From Bacteroidales bacterium (GTDB lineage: Bacteria; Bacteroidota; Bacteroidia; Bacteroidales; UBA932), in the NCBI GenBank assembly GCA_017458145.1, contig JAFTGA010000001.1:1-64000 (forward strand): a stretch of DNA of 64,000 bases. Direction: 5' to 3'. The first letter of the stretch is position 1, and each line of letters starts with the position of its first letter. Both the position numbers and the translations under genes were made by a program. The notes under the pieces were generated by a model. That model searched no databases and was not told where the DNA came from. It saw only the letters and a list, made by a program, of their open reading frames with translations. Of this stretch, positions 35,378 through 44,781 are shown one piece after another.

Positions 35378-36733
35378 ATGAAGAAATTCCTGTATCTCGG
35401 GCTGGTGGCAGTGATGCTGCCGGCCCTTGTTGCCTGCAATGGCGGCGGCAAGAACGGCCCTGTCCAGATCAACTGGCGCGACGGCGACCTGATGGCGGTA
35501 GCTTTTCTGGGCTACTATGACTCTTTCGCGGAGTTCGAGTCCGCTCCTTCCTACATCCGGCTCACCCAGGCCTTCCCGCAGATCGTGGAGGCGGTCAAGG
35601 TCGAGGCGGGACTGGGCCGGGAGATCTACCTGGCCGTGCCCCGTGACCCGATGGCCACCGTGGCCGTGAACGAAGCCGGAGAATTTGTCACGGATGAGAA
35701 CCGGACCGTATTCTACCGCAGCGAGGAAGGGAAACCGGTCCTGGTGCTGAACAACTGGTATGAGGACAATTCCCAGATCGTCTGTACGGACAATGCCGGG
35801 AACTCCGTCTCTTTCCTGCCCGGGATCGATCCGCGCGACGGCAGGCTGAAGGTGGCGGACGACTATCCGGTGCAGGATATCTCCCTGCCCATGCCCAAGC
35901 CGATGGAAGGGTACACTTTCTTTGACTACGGCGAGGATTTTGAGGGCCGCGACCTCGGCATCCGAGTGCGCCTGCAGGCCGGTCAGCCCATTCTGACCTG
36001 CTCTGCCAAGGGCGTGGCCGGCATCGGCTATGATGAAGAATCGATCGTGCTTGCGGACGGCGACAATGTCTTCTCCGGAATCAACGGCCTGTGCAAGGGC
36101 GTGTTCCTCGGCACGATCGGCCAGGACTACAATCCGGTGGCCTGCGTGGTGATGGAAGACGGATCGGTCAAGATGAGCAGCATCTTCTATGCGATGCGCC
36201 GCGGCGGACCGGATCTCAGCGCCGCGCTGCCCGGTTTCAAGGATGTGACCGGCTTCGAGAGCGGCGGAGGCGGGGAAGTGGCGACCGACGACGGCGATTC
36301 GTTTTATACCTACGAGACGATTTATGCCCTGGACGCCCGCGGCGCCCGTACGGAGATTCCGTATTTCTCCTATCACGGCACGTACTATGCCAAGGACGGA
36401 CGCTTCATCTACGAAGCGGCGCTCTCTCCCGACTGGAACTATACGCTGACCTGCATCGACCGGGAGGAGTATGCTCCGGAGACGATCTTTTCCGGATCGT
36501 TCTTCGAGAAAGCGTCCGGAGAGGAGGAGCAGGTATTCACGTTCCAGCGCTCCCGGCGCGCGTGGGCCGGTGACGAGCGCTTCGAATATGATTACAAGCC
36601 GGTCTCCGGCACATTCTCCGCCACGGAGCAGGAGCTGGCCTACCGGGTCAACCTGACCGGTACGGACATCGTCCCTTCGGGACTGGTATTTCAGGATGGA
36701 CATTTGATGGAAAGTTCAATCTATGAAGAATAA
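35378..36733 (+). CDS. Predicted lipoprotein of unknown function
   Basis: The signal peptide MKKFLYLGLVAVMLPALVAC ends in the lipobox LVAC with Cys20. The mature protein has about 430 residues with many aromatic beta-strand-like segments (FLGYYDSFAEFES, FYRSEEGKPVLVLNNWY, FSYHGTYYAKDGRFIYEAAL) and no motif I recognise. An ATG at 35366, directly abutting the TMEM43 stop, would add four residues; 35378 gives the better signal peptide. It overlaps the next gene by 11 bp and is probably one transcript with TMEM43 and the secreted protein. Confidence 0.72.
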   Translation: MKKFLYLGLVAVMLPALVACNGGGKNGPVQINWRDGDLMAVAFLGYYDSFAEFESAPSYIRLTQAFPQIVEAVKVEAGLGREIYLAVPRDPMATVAVNEAGEFVTDENRTVFYRSEEGKPVLVLNNWYEDNSQIVCTDNAGNSVSFLPGIDPRDGRLKVADDYPVQDISLPMPKPMEGYTFFDYGEDFEGRDLGIRVRLQAGQPILTCSAKGVAGIGYDEESIVLADGDNVFSGINGLCKGVFLGTIGQDYNPVACVVMEDGSVKMSSIFYAMRRGGPDLSAALPGFKDVTGFESGGGGEVATDDGDSFYTYETIYALDARGARTEIPYFSYHGTYYAKDGRFIYEAALSPDWNYTLTCIDREEYAPETIFSGSFFEKASGEEEQVFTFQRSRRAWAGDERFEYDYKPVSGTFSATEQELAYRVNLTGTDIVPSGLVFQDGHLMESSIYEE

Positions 36734-38201
36734 ATATCTGCTGACAGCCGCGCTGGCACTACTGTGCTGCGGCCTGCTGTCCGCCCAGTCCGTGGACGGC
36801 GCTTTCGGCGGCGTGTTCCGCAAGGTGAACGGTCCCGCGGAGGGAGAAATGGCCCGCGAGGGGCGGATCATTGTCATTTTCGGCGGGCAGGGCATCTGGT
36901 TCGATGCCTTCCTGGCCCGCGCTGACGGCCACACGGCTTCCCTCAAGCCCGAGGGAGGAACCTGGTTCGAAAAGACCGGCGACGGCCGGGATTTCTCCTA
37001 CAACTGCGTCGATGACAACTTCGACTACACGATGGAGGTGAAATTCCCCTCGGCCGAAGCGCTGACGATCACCGACCACTTCAATGCCGGAGCTTCTCCG
37101 TTCGGCATGGGGATGACGCTGGGCGGTGACTATGAACTGGACTATTCCTATGTGGTCGACGTGAACGGCTACGTCTATCAGAAGGTGGCCGAAGGGACGG
37201 AACTGGAACTGTGTGCGGGCGGCCTGTATAAAGGGACCGTCGAGCTCCCCGAAACCGTGCTGGACCACGGCGAGACCTATCGCGTGGCAGGAGTGGGCGA
37301 GAAGGCGTTCTATGGCAACAGGGACGTCACCGACCTGCGTGTGCCCAACAAGGACCAGTATATCAAGCCCGCGGCCCTCTACCGGAGCGGTATCCGTTAC
37401 GGCTGGGAGTATTCTTTCAATGCGCCCGGATATATCTATCCGGATATGGACAAGTATACTTTCGTCCGCCCGGAAGCCCCGGAGGAGTATGATGTCTCCG
37501 AGGATTTCTGGCTGCTCTTCAAGCACTATTATGCCCCGCTGACTTACGTGAAGGACCGCCGTGGGGACGAGAAGGCGGAGTGGGGCTATTATCCATTCAA
37601 GGCCAAGGAGATGCAGGGCGTGCAGTACGAACTCCGCGTGCCGGATGCCGTCCGCAGGGAAATGTTCCGCGGCTACGATGCGACGGAGATCATCGGCCTT
37701 GCAGCCGAGTCCAACTTCGTGGCGCGGCACCGTTTCCCGCCCTTCAGCCGCTGGAAATGGGGCGAGACGGAGCAGTCGATGAGCGCGGCGCTCAACAAGC
37801 AGATCGAGACGCGCTTTGACCGGAAGGTCGTGAAGTCCCGCTACATCGGACACCTGCGAGAAGAGGACGGCCGCATCGGCATCTGGGATCTCGGGATCGT
37901 GGACGGCGAGGCGATGGTCGTGATCGGCTGGACGCGCGGCGGCAAGGTTAAGGCTACCTACGTGCAGACCGCCGAGGTGGATCCCGGCGAGGACGGGATG
38001 ATGAGTGTCTGGAACGTGGACGATGAGGGCGACTACGGGATTCCGTCCCTGCTCTGCGTGGCGTTCGACAACCACGACAACGTCATCCTCTGGTTCGACC
38101 ACTCCGCTCCGGAAAGCGTCAACCTCTTCGGCCTGCGGCAGCAGGGCGATCAGCTGCAGGTCTTCAGCAAGGAACAGTGGTACCGGAGAGTGGACCTCTA
38201 A
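36723..38201 (+). CDS. Secreted protein of unknown function with one BspA-like LRR_5 unit
   Basis: The signal peptide is MKNKYLLTAALALLCCGLLSAQ. Near residues 165-205 the segment ETYRVAGVGEKAFYGNRDVTDLRVP resembles a single BspA-type leucine-rich repeat unit; the flanks are acidic and aromatic. The second half (about 240-492) is unlike any family I know. It is the last gene of the TMEM43-lipoprotein operon, with an intrinsic terminator 40 nt beyond the stop. Its stop shares CTAA with the convergent lgt gene. Confidence 0.7.
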   Translation: MKNKYLLTAALALLCCGLLSAQSVDGAFGGVFRKVNGPAEGEMAREGRIIVIFGGQGIWFDAFLARADGHTASLKPEGGTWFEKTGDGRDFSYNCVDDNFDYTMEVKFPSAEALTITDHFNAGASPFGMGMTLGGDYELDYSYVVDVNGYVYQKVAEGTELELCAGGLYKGTVELPETVLDHGETYRVAGVGEKAFYGNRDVTDLRVPNKDQYIKPAALYRSGIRYGWEYSFNAPGYIYPDMDKYTFVRPEAPEEYDVSEDFWLLFKHYYAPLTYVKDRRGDEKAEWGYYPFKAKEMQGVQYELRVPDAVRREMFRGYDATEIIGLAAESNFVARHRFPPFSRWKWGETEQSMSAALNKQIETRFDRKVVKSRYIGHLREEDGRIGIWDLGIVDGEAMVVIGWTRGGKVKATYVQTAEVDPGEDGMMSVWNVDDEGDYGIPSLLCVAFDNHDNVILWFDHSAPESVNLFGLRQQGDQLQVFSKEQWYRRVDL

Positions 38202-39079
38202 GCATTCAGGCCGTGCGCGTGATGCGTCGGCTCTTTTCTGACCGGCTGCGGGTGAACGACCGCAGCCGGTTTTTTCGTCCGGGCGGCATAGACCAGCAGA
38301 CCGATGCCTGCGAGGACGAAGGGGATGGAGAGGATCTGGCCCATGTCCAGGGCCATGGCCTGCTCAAACTCGACCTGCGGCTCCTTGATGAACTCGATCA
38401 GGAAGCGGCTGCCGAAGCAGCCGAGCAGGAAGATGCCGAAAAAGAAGCCACGGTGGACCTTGTCCAGCCGGTACTTGTAGACCCAGACCATCGCCAGACC
38501 GAGGATCAGGTAAGAGAGCGCCTCGTACAGCTGGGTCGGATGCTTGGGCTCCGTCTCGCCCCGCAGGTCGAAGATGAAGCCCCAGGGGAGGGTGGTGACG
38601 TCGCCGTAGATCTCGGAGTTGAACAGGTTGCCCAGGCGGATCATGCAGCCGGCAAAGGCCACGGTGATGCAGAGCCGGTCCATCAGCCAAAGGTAGTCGA
38701 AGTCGTTCTTCCTGCCGTATTTGCCGGCGAACCACCACATGGCCAGCAGCAGGGCGATGGCGCCGCCGTGGCTTGCCAGGCCGCCCTTCCAGGGCATGAA
38801 GATCTCCCAGAATCCCGCCCAGGAGCCGAAATAGTAGTCCGGCTGGTAGAAGATGCAGTGCCCGAGCCGGGCCCCCACGATCGTGGCGAGCAGCAGGGTG
38901 TACAGCAGCGGGTCCATCAGCTTGGTGTCCAGTTTCTCGCGGGTGAAGAACCACTTGAAGAGATACCAGCCGATCACGAAGCCGGATACGAAGAGCAGGC
39001 CGTACCACCGGACCTCGAGCGATCCGATCTGGAAGAGTATGGGGTTGACGTGCCAGTGCACGTAGAGCAGATTCAGCAT
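38198..39079 (-). CDS. lgt: Phosphatidylglycerol-prolipoprotein diacylglyceryl transferase
   Basis: Inner-membrane enzyme that adds diacylglycerol to the lipobox Cys of lipoproteins. It has seven membrane segments, with GARLGHCIFY, GGLASHGGAI (essential His), and the Lgt signature IRLGNLFNSEIYG. The frame opens at 39151, but the -7 box TATATTTG at 39100-39107 lies after that, so ATG 39079 (MLNLLYVHW, 293 aa) is used. The last 25 residues (about 269-293, ARTKKPAAVVHPQPV) are a basic tail that also encodes, on the other strand, a transcription terminator. Confidence 0.95.
   Translation of the reverse strand: MLNLLYVHWHVNPILFQIGSLEVRWYGLLFVSGFVIGWYLFKWFFTREKLDTKLMDPLLYTLLLATIVGARLGHCIFYQPDYYFGSWAGFWEIFMPWKGGLASHGGAIALLLAMWWFAGKYGRKNDFDYLWLMDRLCITVAFAGCMIRLGNLFNSEIYGDVTTLPWGFIFDLRGETEPKHPTQLYEALSYLILGLAMVWVYKYRLDKVHRGFFFGIFLLGCFGSRFLIEFIKEPQVEFEQAMALDMGQILSIPFVLAGIGLLVYAARTKKPAAVVHPQPVRKEPTHHAHGLNA
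38242..38275 (+). terminator. Factor-independent terminator of the TMEM43 operon, inside lgt coding sequence
   Basis: CCGGCTGCGG (38242-38251), loop GTGAACGA, CCGCAGCCGG (38260-38269), then TTTTTT. This is a perfect 10-bp GC-rich stem followed by a U-run on the plus strand. It lies 40 nt past the plus-strand stop and wholly within the 3' coding part of lgt. Confidence 0.88.
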
Positions 39080-39099
39080 AAAATGTCCTTTTGGTCCGA

Positions 39100-39107
39100 C
39101 AAATATA
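39100..39107 (-). promoter_or_regulatory. -7 promoter element for lgt
   Basis: TATATTTG on the minus strand, 20 nt before ATG 39079. Confidence 0.6.
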
Positions 39108-39150
39108 CTAAATATTGCTGACCGGAAGGCCGATTGGTGTAAATTTTGCA

Positions 39151-39158
39151 TATCTTTG
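39151..39158 (+). promoter_or_regulatory. -7 promoter element for the RND efflux operon
   Basis: TATCTTTG, 16 nt before ATG 39175; no palindromic operator for a TetR- or MarR-type repressor was seen nearby. Confidence 0.65.
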
Positions 39159-39174
39159 CGCGCGAATTTTTGGT

Positions 39175-40674
39175 ATGAAAAAGTTTTTTCTGTTAGTAGT
39201 TACACTTTTTATTCCCCTTCTCGCCCTGGCGCAGGCCGCAGATACGACCTCTGCCCCCAAATTGTTGACCCTGGAGGATGCCCTCAAGGTGGCGCTCAGC
39301 GAGAACGCGTCCGTCAAAGTGGCGGACTTGGAAATCGAACGTACGGGCTATGCCCGCAAAGGGACTTACGCGGCCCTCTTCCCGCAGATCAACGGCTCGG
39401 GATCCTATCAGCGTACGATCAAGAAACAAGTGATGTATATGGACGGCGGCGGCTTCGACATCTCCTCGATGATGGGAGAGACGCTGGCCAACTACCTGCT
39501 TCCGCTCTATGCCCAGCATCCGGACGTCCCGTTCCCGACGCCGGTCAAGCCGGATCCCGAGGAGCAGAGTTCCTCCAATGAGGGCTTTTCCGTGGGCCGC
39601 TGGAATACCTGGTCCGCCGGTATTTCGGCCAATATGCCGCTGGTCAATGCGCAGCTCTGGGAGAATATCCGGATCTCCGGGACGGAAGTCGAACTGGCCG
39701 TCGAGAAGGCGCGCAGCTCCCGTCTGGAGACGGTCAACCAGGTCAAGCAGGCCTTCTTCGCCTGCCTGCTGGCCCGCGAAGCGTTCAAGGTGTACCGCTC
39801 CGTGTATGAGAATGCCGTGGAGAACCTGGCTCAGACCCAGAAGAAATACAATGCCCAGCGCGCATCGGAGCTGGACCTGACCCGGGCCAAGACGAATGTG
39901 GCCAATGCCATCCCGAGCGTCTACGATGCCGAGAGTTCCGTGATCCTGTCCCTGTGGCAGCTGAAGGCCGTCATGGGCGTGGACCTGGACGAGAACATCG
40001 ACGTGGCCGGAACGCTCGGCGACTACGGCGAGCAGATGGTCTCCGCCCTGTATGACGGCAGTTCCCTTACCCTGGAGAACAACTCCTCGCTGCGCCAGCT
40101 TGCCCTGCAGGCCGAAGAACTGGCCCGTTCCATCAAGGTGCAGCAGAATGCCTTCCTGCCCACGCTTTCGCTGTCTTTCAACTACAGCCTCAATGCGATG
40201 ACCAACGACTTCAAGTTCAGTGAGTACCGCTGGTCTCCGTATTCCTTCGTGGGACTGAACCTCTCCATCCCGATCTTCTCGGGCGGGCAGCGGACCAATG
40301 CCGTGCGCCAGGCCCGGGTCCGGGCGGCCGAACTGGATATCCAGCGGACCAATACGGAGCGTCAGCTCAAGATCGCCATCCGCCAGTATCTGAACCAGAT
40401 GGAGACGGCGACCAAGAGCCTGGGTTCCGCCCAGAGCGCACTGGAAACGGCGCAGAAGGCCTACGACATCGCTTCCAAGTCCTATGCGGTGGGCCGCAGC
40501 ACGCTGACCGACCTCAATGATGCCCAGCTTGCCCTGGTGCAGTCCCAGCTTGCCGTCTCCCAGGCCATCTACACCTATGTCGTGGCCAAGGCCGACCTCG
40601 AAGGTACGCTCGGGGCCGACTTCATCGACGCCGCGGGCAGAGTCCAACTGAATAATACGTATGACAATGAATAA
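39175..40674 (+). CDS. TolC family outer-membrane efflux protein
   Basis: The outer-membrane channel of a tripartite RND pump. After the signal peptide (MKKFFLLVVTLFIPLLALAQA) two structurally repeated halves follow, with long periplasmic helices such as RLETVNQVKQAFFACLLARE and SLGSAQSALETAQKAYDIAS, ending in ATYV-like helix YTYVVAKADLEGTLG. ATG 39175 is chosen over the 39115 opening because the signal peptide begins there and the -7 box is at 39151. It is 499 aa and overlaps the adaptor gene by 14 bp. Confidence 0.93.
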   Translation: MKKFFLLVVTLFIPLLALAQAADTTSAPKLLTLEDALKVALSENASVKVADLEIERTGYARKGTYAALFPQINGSGSYQRTIKKQVMYMDGGGFDISSMMGETLANYLLPLYAQHPDVPFPTPVKPDPEEQSSSNEGFSVGRWNTWSAGISANMPLVNAQLWENIRISGTEVELAVEKARSSRLETVNQVKQAFFACLLAREAFKVYRSVYENAVENLAQTQKKYNAQRASELDLTRAKTNVANAIPSVYDAESSVILSLWQLKAVMGVDLDENIDVAGTLGDYGEQMVSALYDGSSLTLENNSSLRQLALQAEELARSIKVQQNAFLPTLSLSFNYSLNAMTNDFKFSEYRWSPYSFVGLNLSIPIFSGGQRTNAVRQARVRAAELDIQRTNTERQLKIAIRQYLNQMETATKSLGSAQSALETAQKAYDIASKSYAVGRSTLTDLNDAQLALVQSQLAVSQAIYTYVVAKADLEGTLGADFIDAAGRVQLNNTYDNE

Positions 40675-41695
40675 GCAGATTATGATCGTGTCGGCCCTCT
40701 GCGCCCTGGTATGTGCAGCTTGTGGCCAGAAGAAGACCGAGACTCCCGCCGCGGTACCGGCTGCCGCGGCTGCCACGCCGGTCGTGACCGTGACTTCCGC
40801 CGTGCGGCAGCAGGTCCCGCAGGATGCCGTATATTCCGCCACCGTGATGGCCAATGTGGTCAACAACATTGCTCCGCAGAACGGCGGCCGCATCCAGAAA
40901 CTCAACGTCGAGGTCGGCGACTTCGTGTCGGCCGGCCAGGTGCTGGCCGAGATGGACCGCGTCCAGCTCGACCAGGCCACGCTCCAGCTCAAGAATACCG
41001 AGACGGAGCTGGCCCGGCTGAAGGAACTGTTCTCCGAAGGAGGCGTCTCCCAGTCCGACTACGAGTCCATCGAACTTTCCTACAACGTGGCCAGGAGCAG
41101 CTACGACAACCTCCTTGAAAATACCGTCCTGCGCGCCCCGGTGTCCGGCGTCGTGTCGGCCCGCAACTATGACCGCGGCGATATGTACACGATGGGACAG
41201 CCCATCTACACGGTGCAGCAGATCACTCCGGTCAAGCTGCTGGTCCCCATCTCCGAGACGGACTACACCCGCGTGAGGCGCGGCGACAAGGTCAGCCTGA
41301 CCGCCGACGCCCTGCCGGGCAAGACCTACACCGGCACCATCGTGCGCCTGTATCCGACCATGGACGCCGCCACGCACACCTTCAGCGCGGAAGTGCGGGT
41401 GCCCAATTCGGGCCGCGAACTCCGCCCGGGCATGTATGCCCGCGTGACGGTGGATTTCGGCGCCCGCGAGAGCGTCGTGCTGCCGGATGCGGCCGTGCTC
41501 AAGCAGCAGGGTTCCGGCCAGCGCAACGTCTTCGTGCTGAAGTCTGACGGCACCGTCGAACTGCGCAACGTCACCGTGGGCCGGCATTTCGGTTCGACCT
41601 ACGAGATCGCCTCCGGCATTGAAGCGGGGGAACAGGTGCTGACCGGCGGCCACTCCAACCTCAAGTCCGGTGATAAAGTGGAGGTCAAGCGATGA
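40661..41695 (+). CDS. RND efflux periplasmic adaptor (membrane fusion lipoprotein)
   Basis: Links the RND pump to TolC. Residues 1-21 form a lipoprotein signal (VSALCALVCAAC, Cys21), so it is anchored to the inner membrane. The order is lipoyl half GRIQKLNVEVGDFVSAGQVL, an alpha-hairpin, second lipoyl half LRAPVSGVVSARNYDRGD, beta-barrel, and membrane-proximal domain. At 344 aa it is a short adaptor typical of Bacteroidota. Its stop overlaps the pump gene start by 4 bp. Confidence 0.94.
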   Translation: MTMNKQIMIVSALCALVCAACGQKKTETPAAVPAAAAATPVVTVTSAVRQQVPQDAVYSATVMANVVNNIAPQNGGRIQKLNVEVGDFVSAGQVLAEMDRVQLDQATLQLKNTETELARLKELFSEGGVSQSDYESIELSYNVARSSYDNLLENTVLRAPVSGVVSARNYDRGDMYTMGQPIYTVQQITPVKLLVPISETDYTRVRRGDKVSLTADALPGKTYTGTIVRLYPTMDAATHTFSAEVRVPNSGRELRPGMYARVTVDFGARESVVLPDAAVLKQQGSGQRNVFVLKSDGTVELRNVTVGRHFGSTYEIASGIEAGEQVLTGGHSNLKSGDKVEVKR

Positions 41696-44600
41696 GTATA
41701 TACCGTTCTGCGGTCGAGCATCCCGTAACGACCTCCCTGATTTTCATCGCCCTCGCGATCCTGGGTGTGTTCTCCCTGATCCGGACGTCCATCGCCCAGT
41801 TCCCGGAGTTCGACTCCAACACGATCATGGTGATGTCCTCCTATCAGGGCGCGAATGCACAGGATATCGAGACCAACCTGACCAAGATCCTCGAGAACGC
41901 CCTGAACGGCGTGGAAGACCTCAAGGAACTCAATTCCCAGTCCAAGGAGAACATCTCCCTGCTGACCCTGACTTTCAACTACGGCGTGGATATCGAAGCC
42001 GCTACCAACAGCGTGCGCGACAAGCTGGACATGGTCAATTCGGTGCTTCCGGATGGAGCCTCGATGCCGGTCATCTTCAAGTTCAGCGCCTCCGACATCC
42101 CGATCATGATGCTTTCCGCCACGGCGGACGAGAGCACCCTCGCCCTGGACAAGATCCTGGACGACAAGGTCGCCACGCCCCTGGCGCGCGTGAGCGGAGT
42201 CGGTACGGTGTCCGTCAGCGGCGCGCCGACACGTGAGATCCAGGTCTACTGCGATCCTTCCCGTCTCCGGGCTTACGGGCTGAGCATCAGCACGATCGCC
42301 GGGATCATTTCGGCGGAGAACCGCAACCTGCCGTCCGGCAATATCGATATCGGCTCCGAGACCTATACGCTGCGCGTGCAGAAGGAATTCACCGATCCGT
42401 CCGAACTGCTGGACGTGGTGGTGGGCGCTTCCAATGGCCGGACGGTCTATCTGCGCGACGTCGCCACGGTGGTGGACGGCCAGCAGGAGCGCGAGCAGGA
42501 ATCCTATACCAACGGCCGCCGTTCCGCGCGGATCGTGATCCAGAAGCAGAGCGGCGCCAATACGGTCAACGTGATCCGGGGCATCAAGAAGCAGATGGCC
42601 CAGATCGAGAAGACGCTTCCGTCCGATATCCGGATCACGACCATCCTGGACGGATCCCGCGAGATCATCAATACGATCCGTACCCTGCTTGAGACCATCC
42701 TGATCACCTTCCTGGTGGTGATGCTGGTGGTCTTCATTTTCCTGGGCAACTGGAAGTCCACCTTCATCATCATCCTGTCCATCCCGATCGCCCTGCTGGC
42801 CTCGCTGATGTATCTGTTCGCCACCGGCAACACGCTCAACATCATCTCGATGTCGGCCCTGACCATTGCCATCGGCATGGTCGTGGACGATGCCATCGTG
42901 GTTCTGGAGAACGTGTCCACGCATATCCAGCGCGGCGAAAAGCCCAAGGAGGCGGCCGTGCACGGCACGGGGGAGGTGGGTATCTCCGTCATTGCCTCCA
43001 CGCTGACCATGCTCTGCGTCTTCCTTCCGCTGACGATGATCAACGGCATGGCCGGCATCATGTTCCGCCAGCTGGGCTGGATCGTGTCCATCATCATGAT
43101 CGTGTCCACGACGGCGGCCCTGACCTTTGTCCCGATGCTCTGTTCCCGCTGGCTCAAAAAGGGGGAGAAGCATGGCAGACTCTACAACGCCGTCTTCGTC
43201 CCGATCAACAAGGCCATCGACAAGATCTCCCGGGGCTATGCGCACGTGATCCACTGGGCGACCAAGCGCCGCAAGGTGGTTATCCTCTCTTTCGGAGCCG
43301 TGTTCGTGCTCTCGCTGCTGGTGCTTGTCCCGGGCCTGAAAACGGAGTATTTCCCGCGCGGAGACTCCGAGCGCCTTACCGTCACGATCAACCTGCCGAT
43401 GGGCACGGCGCAGGACGTCACGCGCGACTTCTACAACCGCATCTATGCGGACATCACCGAGGCCGTGCCGGAGATCAAGGTGCTCAACGCCACATTCGGC
43501 CAGGCCGATTCGGACAACACGTTCGCCAATATGCAGAGCAACGGCACGCACATCCTGTCGCTGAACATCAATATCGGTACTTCCAGCACGCGCAAACGCA
43601 CGTCGGCGGAGATTGCGGACGTGGTCCGCGGCATCTGCGCCCGGTATCCGGAGATCCGCCGTGCGGTCGTGACGGAAGGTATGGGCATGGGCGGAGCGTC
43701 GTCGGTGAAGGTGGAGGTGTACGGCTTCGATTTCGCCGAGACGGACCGGGTGGCCCAGGAACTGATGTCCAAGATGGCCCAGGATCCCGCTTTCACGCAG
43801 GTGACCGTCAGCCGGGATGAATACACGCCGGAGCTGCAGATGGACTTCGACCGGACCAAGCTGGCCCTGCACGGCCTCAATTCCACCACGGCCGCAAGCG
43901 CATTCAGTGCGGCGATGAGCGGCACCGTGGCCTCCTTCTACCGCGAGGACGGCGAGGAATACAACATCCGGGTCCGCTATGCGCCGGAGTTCCGCTCCAG
44001 CGTGGAGGATATGGAAAATATCATCGTCACGACGCCGGCCGGCGCGAATGTCCAGATGAAGGAACTCGGCACCGTGGTCGAGGGCCTGGTGCCGCCGACC
44101 ATCGAGCGCAAGGACCGTTCCCGCCTGATCACCATCACCGGTATCGTGGCCAAGGGCGCCGCCCTGAGCGATGCCGTGGATGCGTCCCAGCGTGCCATCG
44201 ACTCCACGACCATCCCCTCTGAACTGTCGACCGTCATTGCCGGCGACTATGAGGACCAGCAGGAGATGTTCGGCCAGATGCTGATACTCATCGTGCTGAT
44301 GATCCTGCTCGTCTATATGGTGATGGCCTCCCAGTTCGAATCGCTGATGGCCCCGTTCGTGATCATGTTCTCCGTGCCGTTCGCCCTCGTGGGTGTGCTG
44401 CTCGGCCTGCGCATCACGGGCACCGCCCTCGGCGTGATGGCCATTATCGGCATCATCATCCTGATCGGTATCGTGGTGAAGAACGGTATCGTGCTGATCG
44501 ACTATACCATCCTGTGCCGCGAACGGGGCATGAACATCCGGGACGCCTCCACGACTGCGGCCAAGAGCCGTCTGCGCCCGATCCTGATGACCACGCTTAC

Positions 44601-44781
44601 CACGGTCCTGGGTATGCTCCCGATGGCCGTCGGCACGGGCGAAGGATCCGAGATGTGGCGCTCGCTGGGTGTCACGGTCGTCTGGGGCCTGTCCGTCTCC
44701 ACGCTCATCACCCTGGTCCTCATCCCGACGGTATACTGCTCATTCACCTATAAAATGGAAAGGAGGAAGAACAAGAAATGA
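41692..44781 (+). CDS. RND family efflux permease (AcrB/HAE1-type)
   Basis: A proton-driven trimeric pump of 1029 aa with twelve transmembrane helices and two large periplasmic loops. TM4 carries the proton-relay Asp pair in GMVVDDAIVVLENV. GNWKSTFIIILSIPIALLAS in the first half and VMASQFESLMAPFVIMFSVP in the second are the usual family blocks. The substrate could be drugs, bile salts or detergents; this cannot be told from sequence. The stop overlaps the next gene by 4 bp. Confidence 0.96.
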   Translation: MSIYRSAVEHPVTTSLIFIALAILGVFSLIRTSIAQFPEFDSNTIMVMSSYQGANAQDIETNLTKILENALNGVEDLKELNSQSKENISLLTLTFNYGVDIEAATNSVRDKLDMVNSVLPDGASMPVIFKFSASDIPIMMLSATADESTLALDKILDDKVATPLARVSGVGTVSVSGAPTREIQVYCDPSRLRAYGLSISTIAGIISAENRNLPSGNIDIGSETYTLRVQKEFTDPSELLDVVVGASNGRTVYLRDVATVVDGQQEREQESYTNGRRSARIVIQKQSGANTVNVIRGIKKQMAQIEKTLPSDIRITTILDGSREIINTIRTLLETILITFLVVMLVVFIFLGNWKSTFIIILSIPIALLASLMYLFATGNTLNIISMSALTIAIGMVVDDAIVVLENVSTHIQRGEKPKEAAVHGTGEVGISVIASTLTMLCVFLPLTMINGMAGIMFRQLGWIVSIIMIVSTTAALTFVPMLCSRWLKKGEKHGRLYNAVFVPINKAIDKISRGYAHVIHWATKRRKVVILSFGAVFVLSLLVLVPGLKTEYFPRGDSERLTVTINLPMGTAQDVTRDFYNRIYADITEAVPEIKVLNATFGQADSDNTFANMQSNGTHILSLNINIGTSSTRKRTSAEIADVVRGICARYPEIRRAVVTEGMGMGGASSVKVEVYGFDFAETDRVAQELMSKMAQDPAFTQVTVSRDEYTPELQMDFDRTKLALHGLNSTTAASAFSAAMSGTVASFYREDGEEYNIRVRYAPEFRSSVEDMENIIVTTPAGANVQMKELGTVVEGLVPPTIERKDRSRLITITGIVAKGAALSDAVDASQRAIDSTTIPSELSTVIAGDYEDQQEMFGQMLILIVLMILLVYMVMASQFESLMAPFVIMFSVPFALVGVLLGLRITGTALGVMAIIGIIILIGIVVKNGIVLIDYTILCRERGMNIRDASTTAAKSRLRPILMTTLTTVLGMLPMAVGTGEGSEMWRSLGVTVVWGLSVSTLITLVLIPTVYCSFTYKMERRKNKK

